A DNA stretch of 64,000 nucleotides from Marivita sp. (lineage in GTDB: Bacteria; Pseudomonadota; Alphaproteobacteria; Rhodobacterales; Rhodobacteraceae), in NCBI RefSeq assembly GCF_020055675.1, contig NZ_JAIPUS010000010.1, positions 45,901 through 109,900 of the forward strand. Reading direction: 5' to 3'. Under the pieces are notes generated by a model. That model ran no database searches, was not told the DNA's origin, and worked only from the letters and a program-made list of their open reading frames with translations. The position numbers and the translations under genes were made by a program. Below, one piece after another: positions 59,484 through 64,000 of the stretch. Each line of letters begins with the position of its first letter. Within the stretch, counting starts at the first letter, position 1.

Positions 59484-62066
59484 ATGTCGCGTTATGATCC
59501 CTCTGCCATCGAGCCCAAATGGCAGGCCGCCTGGGAAGACCAGCAGACGTTCCGCGCCGTGCGGTCGGAGGACAAGCCGAAATATTACGTGCTCGAGATG
59601 TTCCCGTATCCGTCGGGGCGGATTCATATCGGCCATGTGCGCAACTACACGATGGGTGACGTGATCGCGCGCTACAAGCTGGCGACCGGGCACAACGTGC
59701 TGCACCCGATGGGGTTCGACGCCTTCGGTATGCCTGCCGAAAACGCTGCTATGGCGTCGGGCGGGCACCCCAAGGACTGGACCTATTCCAACATCGACAC
59801 GATGGTCAGCCAGATGAAGCCGCTGGGCTTTGGCCTTGACTGGTCGCGCATGTTCGCGACCTGCGACCCGGAATATTACGGCCAGCAGCAGGCGCTGTTC
59901 CTCGATTTCCTCGAAGCCGGGCTGGTCTACCGCAAGAACGCGGTGGTGAACTGGGATCCGGTCGACATGACGGTTCTGGCGAATGAACAGGTGATCGACG
60001 GCAAGGGCTGGCGGTCGGGGGCCGAGGTGGAGCGCCGCGAGCTGACGCAGTGGTTCTTCAAGATCAGCGATATGTCGGAAGAGCTGCTGGATGCGCTCGA
60101 CGGGCTGGATGACTGGCCCGCCAAGGTCAAGCTGATGCAGGCCAACTGGATCGGCAAGTCACGCGGGCTTCAGTTCGCGTTCTCGACGATTGACGCGCCA
60201 GAGGGACATGACCGGATCGAGGTGTATACCACGCGGCCCGATACGCTGATGGGGGCATCCTTTGTCGGCATTTCGCCGGATCATCCGCTGGCCCGGCATC
60301 TGGAGCAGGACAACCCGGACCTGGCCGCCTTCAATGCCGACTGCCGCAAGGGCGGGACCACGGAAGAGGCGCTGGAGAAGGCCGAGAAGCGCGGCTTCGA
60401 CACCGGGCTGCGGGTGCGGCATCCATTTGACACGGCATGGGAATTGCCGGTCTATGTCGCGAATTTCATCCTGATGGATTACGGCACAGGCGCGATTTTC
60501 GGCTGCCCCGCGCATGATCCGCGCGACCTTGAATTTGCCCGCAAATACGACCTGCCGGTGGTGTCGACCTTTGCCTCGTCCGAGGATGAAGGACACACGT
60601 TGCCCGAAGATGGCGGCCCGGCCTATGTGCCGCCCAAGACCGAGACGGTGATTTATGTCCGCGGCTTTGCCGGCGAGACCGAACAGACCGGCGCGGCCGC
60701 GATCGACGCCGCGATCGACTTTTGCGAGCAGAACGGCGTCGGCCACGGTGTGACCAAGTTTCGACTGCGCGACTGGGGGCTGTCGCGTCAACGCTACTGG
60801 GGGTGCCCGATCCCGGTGGTGCATTGCGATGCCTGCGGCGTGGTGCCCGAGAAGAAAGAGAACCTGCCGATCGCGCTGCCCTATGACGAGGATGGCACGG
60901 CGATTGATTTCAGCGTTCCGGGCAACCCGCTTGACCGGCACCCGACCTGGCGCGATTGCGCCTGCCCGACCTGTGGCCAGCCCGCCACACGTGAGACCGA
61001 CACGATGGACACCTTTGTCGATTCGTCGTGGTATTTCGCCCGCTTCACAGCACCGCGCGCGGATACGCCGACCAATCTGGACGATGCGGCCTACTGGATG
61101 AATGTCGACCAGTATATCGGCGGCATCGAACACGCGATCCTGCACCTGCTCTATTCGCGCTTCTTTGCGCGCGCGATGCACGTCACCGGGCATCTGCCCG
61201 AGAAATGCAAGGAGCCGTTCAACGCGCTGTTTACGCAGGGGATGGTGACACATGCGATCTACCAGACCAAGGGCGCCGATGGCCGTCCGGTCTATCACTA
61301 CCCGGAGGATGTGGACCTGCGCGACGGCAAGGGGTTTCTGAAGGACGGCACCGAGGTGCAGATCATTCCCTCGGCCAAGATGTCAAAGTCCAAGAACAAC
61401 GTGGTCGATCCAGTTGCGATCATCCAGCAATACGGCGCCGACACGGCGCGCTGGTTCGTGCTGTCCGACAGCCCGCCCGAACGCGATGTGGAATGGACGG
61501 CCTCTGGCGCCGAGGCGGCGGCAAAGCACCTTGGCCGGGTCTACCGCATCGCGGCGGAGGTGGCCGGGGCCGAAGAGGCCCCGACAGCAGAGGACGACGC
61601 CCTGCTGCGCGAGATGCACAAGGCGATCCATGACGTGACCGGTGGGATCGAGAGCTTTGGCTTCAACGCCTCGATTGCCAAGCTCTATGGCTTTACCAAT
61701 ACGCTGGCGAAATCGAAGGCCGGCTCCGACGCCAAGCGGCAGGCCGCCAAAGCGCTGGCACAGCTGATGTCGCCGATGACCCCGCATTTGGCCGAGGAAA
61801 TCTGGGCGCTTCTGGGGGGCGAGGGGCTTGTCGCGAAGGCGCCCTGGCCGGTGGCCGAAGAGGCGATGCTGGTCGAGGATACGATCACGCTGCCCGTACA
61901 GGTCAACGGCAAGCGGCGCGACGAGATCAGCGTGCCCAAGGACATGGACAAGGCCGAGGTTGAAAAGCTGGCGCTGGCAACCGATGGTGTGACACGCGCG
62001 CTGGATGGCGCGAGCCCCAGGAAGGTGATCGTCGTGCCGGGTCGGATCGTGAATGTGGTTGCATAG
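59484..62066 (+). CDS. leuS: Leucyl-tRNA synthetase
   Basis: The 860-residue class I synthetase has the HIGH motif ([18 protein letters not shown]), an inserted CP1 editing domain ([14 protein letters not shown]) and KMSKS ([14 protein letters not shown]). The C-terminal anticodon-binding domain includes [19 protein letters not shown]. It charges tRNA-Leu and edits mischarged norvaline or isoleucine. The ATG follows CAAGGACAGG. lptE overlaps its stop by 14 nt, and holA overlaps lptE by 4 nt, a conserved operon in this group. Confidence 0.98.
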   Translation: MSRYDPSAIEPKWQAAWEDQQTFRAVRSEDKPKYYVLEMFPYPSGRIHIGHVRNYTMGDVIARYKLATGHNVLHPMGFDAFGMPAENAAMASGGHPKDWTYSNIDTMVSQMKPLGFGLDWSRMFATCDPEYYGQQQALFLDFLEAGLVYRKNAVVNWDPVDMTVLANEQVIDGKGWRSGAEVERRELTQWFFKISDMSEELLDALDGLDDWPAKVKLMQANWIGKSRGLQFAFSTIDAPEGHDRIEVYTTRPDTLMGASFVGISPDHPLARHLEQDNPDLAAFNADCRKGGTTEEALEKAEKRGFDTGLRVRHPFDTAWELPVYVANFILMDYGTGAIFGCPAHDPRDLEFARKYDLPVVSTFASSEDEGHTLPEDGGPAYVPPKTETVIYVRGFAGETEQTGAAAIDAAIDFCEQNGVGHGVTKFRLRDWGLSRQRYWGCPIPVVHCDACGVVPEKKENLPIALPYDEDGTAIDFSVPGNPLDRHPTWRDCACPTCGQPATRETDTMDTFVDSSWYFARFTAPRADTPTNLDDAAYWMNVDQYIGGIEHAILHLLYSRFFARAMHVTGHLPEKCKEPFNALFTQGMVTHAIYQTKGADGRPVYHYPEDVDLRDGKGFLKDGTEVQIIPSAKMSKSKNNVVDPVAIIQQYGADTARWFVLSDSPPERDVEWTASGAEAAAKHLGRVYRIAAEVAGAEEAPTAEDDALLREMHKAIHDVTGGIESFGFNASIAKLYGFTNTLAKSKAGSDAKRQAAKALAQLMSPMTPHLAEEIWALLGGEGLVAKAPWPVAEEAMLVEDTITLPVQVNGKRRDEISVPKDMDKAEVEKLALATDGVTRALDGASPRKVIVVPGRIVNVVA

Positions 62067-62547
62067 ACGCCAGACGCTTTTCGCGCTGTCGGCGCTGTTT
62101 GCCGGCGCGGCCTGCGGGTTCAGGCCCGCCTATGGTCCGGATGGCGGCGCGTCGGCTCTTGTCGACAATCTCAGGGTGACCGCGCCGAAGCGGCAGGACG
62201 GCTTTGCGATTGCGCAGCGATTGGAGGACCGGTTCGGCCGCAACGATGCGGGGCGCTATGTGCTGGATGTGACCCCGTCGATCCAGCGGCAGGGATTGGC
62301 CACGTCGGTCGCGGGGACCACGAACCGGTTCAGACTGACAGGCGACGCGCGTTACGCGTTGAGGGACACCACAGGCGATACGGTTGTGCGCCAAGGCAAG
62401 GTGACAAATTTCACCGGGTTTTCTGCCACGGGATCGACCGTGGCGACCTTGGTGGCCGAGAGGGATGCGAAAGCGCGGCTGATGGTGATCCTCGCCGACC
62501 AGATCGCGGAGAGACTGGTGATCGCGGCCGAAGGTTTGCCGACATGA
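62053..62547 (+). CDS. lptE: LPS-assembly lipoprotein LptE
   Basis: The 164-residue protein has a lipoprotein signal with Cys21 in GAAC, followed by GFRPAYGP, a typical LptE start in Rhodobacterales. LptE plugs the LptD barrel that inserts lipopolysaccharide into the outer leaflet. Weak conservation is normal in this family; the position between leuS and holA is the strongest support. It starts within the leuS end in a different frame. Confidence 0.88.
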   Translation: MWLHRRQTLFALSALFAGAACGFRPAYGPDGGASALVDNLRVTAPKRQDGFAIAQRLEDRFGRNDAGRYVLDVTPSIQRQGLATSVAGTTNRFRLTGDARYALRDTTGDTVVRQGKVTNFTGFSATGSTVATLVAERDAKARLMVILADQIAERLVIAAEGLPT

Positions 62548-63569
62548 AGCTGTCCCCGCGCGAGGCATCCGGCTATTTCGCCCGGCCCGATCCGGGAAAA
62601 TGCGGCCTGCTGATCCATGGCGAAGATGCGATGCGCGTGGCGCTCAAGCGGCAAGAGGTGATCGCGGCGCTGATCGGACCCGAGGGGGAGGGCGAAATGC
62701 GGCTGACGCGGATACCGGCAGCCGATTTGCGCAAGGAGCCCGCCTTGCTGGGCGATGCAATCAAGGCGGTGGGGTTCTTTCCCGGCCCGCGCGTGGCCTT
62801 TGTCGAGGAGGCCAGCGATTCCGTGGCCAAGGCGGTGGCCGCCGCGGTCGAGGACTGGCAGCCCGGGGATGCGCAGATCGTGGTGACGGCGGGGCAGTTG
62901 CCCGCCAAGTCGGCGCTGCGCAAGCTGTTCGAAGGGCATTCCAATGCCTATGCGGCCGCGCTTTACAACGATCCGCCCAGCCGTGCGGAGATCGAGGCGG
63001 AGCTGACGCGGGCCGGGTTGCTGCGGCCGGACGGGGCGGCAATGGAATTGCTGACCTCGCTGTCGCGAGAGCTGGATCCGGGAGATTTTCGCCAAACGCT
63101 GGAGAAGATCGCGCTTTACAAGCTTGCAGATGACACGCCGCTTGCCCCCGATGAGGTGACACTCTGCGCGCCGGGATCGACGGAGGCGGACCTGGATGAT
63201 GTCCTGAACATCGTCGCCGAGGGGCGCACCGGCGAGATCGGCCCGGTCATGGCGCGGCTGGAGGCACAGGGCACCGCTGCGGTGACGCTGCTCATCATGG
63301 CGGTGCGGCATTTCCGGGCGCTGCATACGGCGGCGTCCGACCCCGGTGGCGTTGGGCAAGGCATGGGGCGCTTGCGCCCGCCGGTCTTTGGTCCGCGCCG
63401 GGACCGGATGTCGCGCCAGGCGCAGGGCTGGGGCATGTATCGGCTGGAGCAGGCATTGCAGATGCTGCTGGCAACCGATCTGTCGTTGCGTTCTGCCGGA
63501 CAGCACGGGCCGGCACTGGCCATCGTGGAACGTGCCTTCATCCGGTTGGCGATGCTGGGGCGCCGGTAG
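62544..63569 (+). CDS. holA: DNA polymerase III subunit delta
   Basis: The 341-residue clamp-loader subunit opens the beta clamp. Supporting segments are GKCGLLIHGEDAMRVALKRQ, FPGPRVAFVEEASDSVAK, AAALYNDPPSRAEIEAELT and the C-terminal RLEQALQMLLATDLSLRSAG. It is an AAA+-like fold without a functional Walker motif, as usual for delta. It overlaps lptE by an ATGA. The palindromic array follows its stop by 84 nt. Confidence 0.94.
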   Translation: MKLSPREASGYFARPDPGKCGLLIHGEDAMRVALKRQEVIAALIGPEGEGEMRLTRIPAADLRKEPALLGDAIKAVGFFPGPRVAFVEEASDSVAKAVAAAVEDWQPGDAQIVVTAGQLPAKSALRKLFEGHSNAYAAALYNDPPSRAEIEAELTRAGLLRPDGAAMELLTSLSRELDPGDFRQTLEKIALYKLADDTPLAPDEVTLCAPGSTEADLDDVLNIVAEGRTGEIGPVMARLEAQGTAAVTLLIMAVRHFRALHTAASDPGGVGQGMGRLRPPVFGPRRDRMSRQAQGWGMYRLEQALQMLLATDLSLRSAGQHGPALAIVERAFIRLAMLGRR

Positions 63570-63653
63570 CACGGACCGGGCGGCCGTCCAAAGCTGGCGG
63601 TCTGACGTGGAGCGAAGCGCGGGCGTTCGGGACGCGCCGGGTGACGTGAGCGC

Positions 63654-63746
63654 AAGGGCTTTCGAAAGCCCTTTGAAACACGGTTTCGAAACCGTGTTGG
63701 AAATCGCGTTCGAACGCGATTGTCCAAGCCCTTTCGAAAGGGCTTG
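63654..63746. repeat. Tandem array of four perfect TTCGAA-centred palindromes
   Basis: Four perfect palindromes follow each other: 63654-63673 (half-site AAGGGCTTTC), 63677-63698 (AACACGGTTTC), 63702-63721 (AATCGCGTTC) and 63725-63746 (CAAGCCCTTTC). Each half-site is followed by its exact reverse complement. Lengths are 20, 22, 20 and 22 bp, spacers are 3 bp (TGA, GGA, GTC) and centres are exactly 24 bp apart. The core is always TTCGAA while the arms differ, so the units are not simple copies. The arrays of units 1 and 4 are arm-swapped and can also pair with each other. The 308 bp between holA and the next gene contain this array, a small CTCTC/GAGAG hairpin at 63752-63765, and nothing else I recognise. 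Confidence 0.95.
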
Positions 63747-63877
63747 CCGCGCTCTCGCAGGAGAGAATTGTTCGTATTGGAAACCGGTCAGCCGCAAATC
63801 TGCGCCAAGGTGTCGGGATTGTTGATCCACAGCCGCCCCCGGATCGGGTTAGACTACCGGCGACAAGGGAGAGCGCA

Positions 63878-64000
63878 ATGACTGACACGATCCGATTCAC
63901 GTTGGACGGAACCGAAGTTGAGGCCCGCGCCGGAGAGACGATCTGGGAGGTGGCGCACGGGCGGGGCCTGGTGATTCCGCATCTCTGCCACAAGCCCGCA
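63878..64000 (+). CDS. Formate dehydrogenase subunit alpha, N-terminal fragment
   Basis: The first 41 codons lie in the window, behind GGGAGAG at good spacing. They read MTDTIRFTLDGTEVEARAGE, then TIWEVAHGRGLVIPHLCHKP. This is the start of the 2Fe-2S ferredoxin-like domain that opens NAD-dependent formate dehydrogenase alpha subunits (FdsA/FdhA type), with HLCHK holding the first cluster Cys. NADH-quinone oxidoreductase subunit G begins similarly and cannot be fully excluded. The gene runs off the right edge. Confidence 0.75.
   Translation, partial: MTDTIRFTLDGTEVEARAGETIWEVAHGRGLVIPHLCHKPA

Noticed and set aside
63654..63746. A CRISPR array.
   Set aside because: Spacers are only 3 bp, the repeated units differ in sequence and are palindromes, and no cas gene is near.
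63654..63746. An ordinary rho-independent terminator for holA.
   Set aside because: No T-run follows any of the four palindromes, and four phased units are not needed for termination; a termination role remains possible but not as a standard terminator.
63346..63825. An open plus-strand frame from inside holA through the palindromic array.
   Set aside because: It overlaps holA in another frame, has no ribosome site or plausible start, and its repeat content follows from the DNA palindromes.

Overview
The window reads as a chromosomal segment of a high-GC alphaproteobacterium, most likely a member of the Rhodobacterales (Roseobacter group). The evidence is gene content and order: F-type ATP synthase split into an F1 cluster and an F0 cluster with separate b and b' subunits, a Rhodobacter-type porin, DUF3035 and DUF3576 lipoproteins, a DUF1674 (SdhAF4) protein, and a heparinase II/III-like gene between rsmB and purH. 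The genes are densely packed, often with 1-30 nt overlaps. I see no rRNA, tRNA, insertion sequence, prophage or CRISPR array, and no clear pseudogene.

Layout. 1-6.8 kb (minus): start of nusA, rimP, then tamB/tamA for outer-membrane assembly. 7-8.6 kb: two small secreted unknowns and a membrane protein whose C-terminus resembles a winged helix. 8.7-12.2 kb (minus): cysQ, pmbA, a phosphodiester-glycosidase-like protein and rbfA. 12.3-22.4 kb (mostly plus): dapB, rsmB, a heparinase-like protein, purH, lspA, a lipoprotein, and an active/inactive M16 peptidase pair closed by a strong terminator. 22.5-34.2 kb: dapA, a soluble lytic transglycosylase, an EamA exporter, mnmD and a divergent FAD oxidoreductase (a split MnmC arrangement), then a MocR regulator, a peptide-type binding protein and an M20 hydrolase, DUF2125 and ChaC. 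34.2-37.6 kb: a MotA/TolQ-like and MotB/OmpA-like pair, the latter with an exceptionally long coiled coil. 37.6-42.8 kb: M23 peptidase, clpA, gloB and a methyltransferase.

43.0-53.9 kb holds atpHAGDC and, 3.3 kb further on, atpI-B-E-F'-F. Between them lie an H-type lectin-domain protein, an M3 peptidase and an ArsR regulator. 54-64 kb: YggS, a TPR-sulfotransferase, a porin, a DUF3576 lipoprotein, a glycosyltransferase, then leuS-lptE-holA and the start of a formate dehydrogenase alpha subunit.

Most genes are housekeeping: envelope assembly, cell-wall turnover, energy conversion, translation, lysine and purine synthesis. The strongest unexplained signal is non-coding. Between holA and the formate dehydrogenase gene (63654-63746) lie four perfect palindromes, each centred on TTCGAA, with different arms and centre-to-centre spacing of exactly 24 bp. 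A second repeat cluster, built on CCGTAC/GTACGG, lies between convergent genes at 8683-8851. Other points of interest are the long-coil stator pair and the inverted-topology membrane winged-helix protein.
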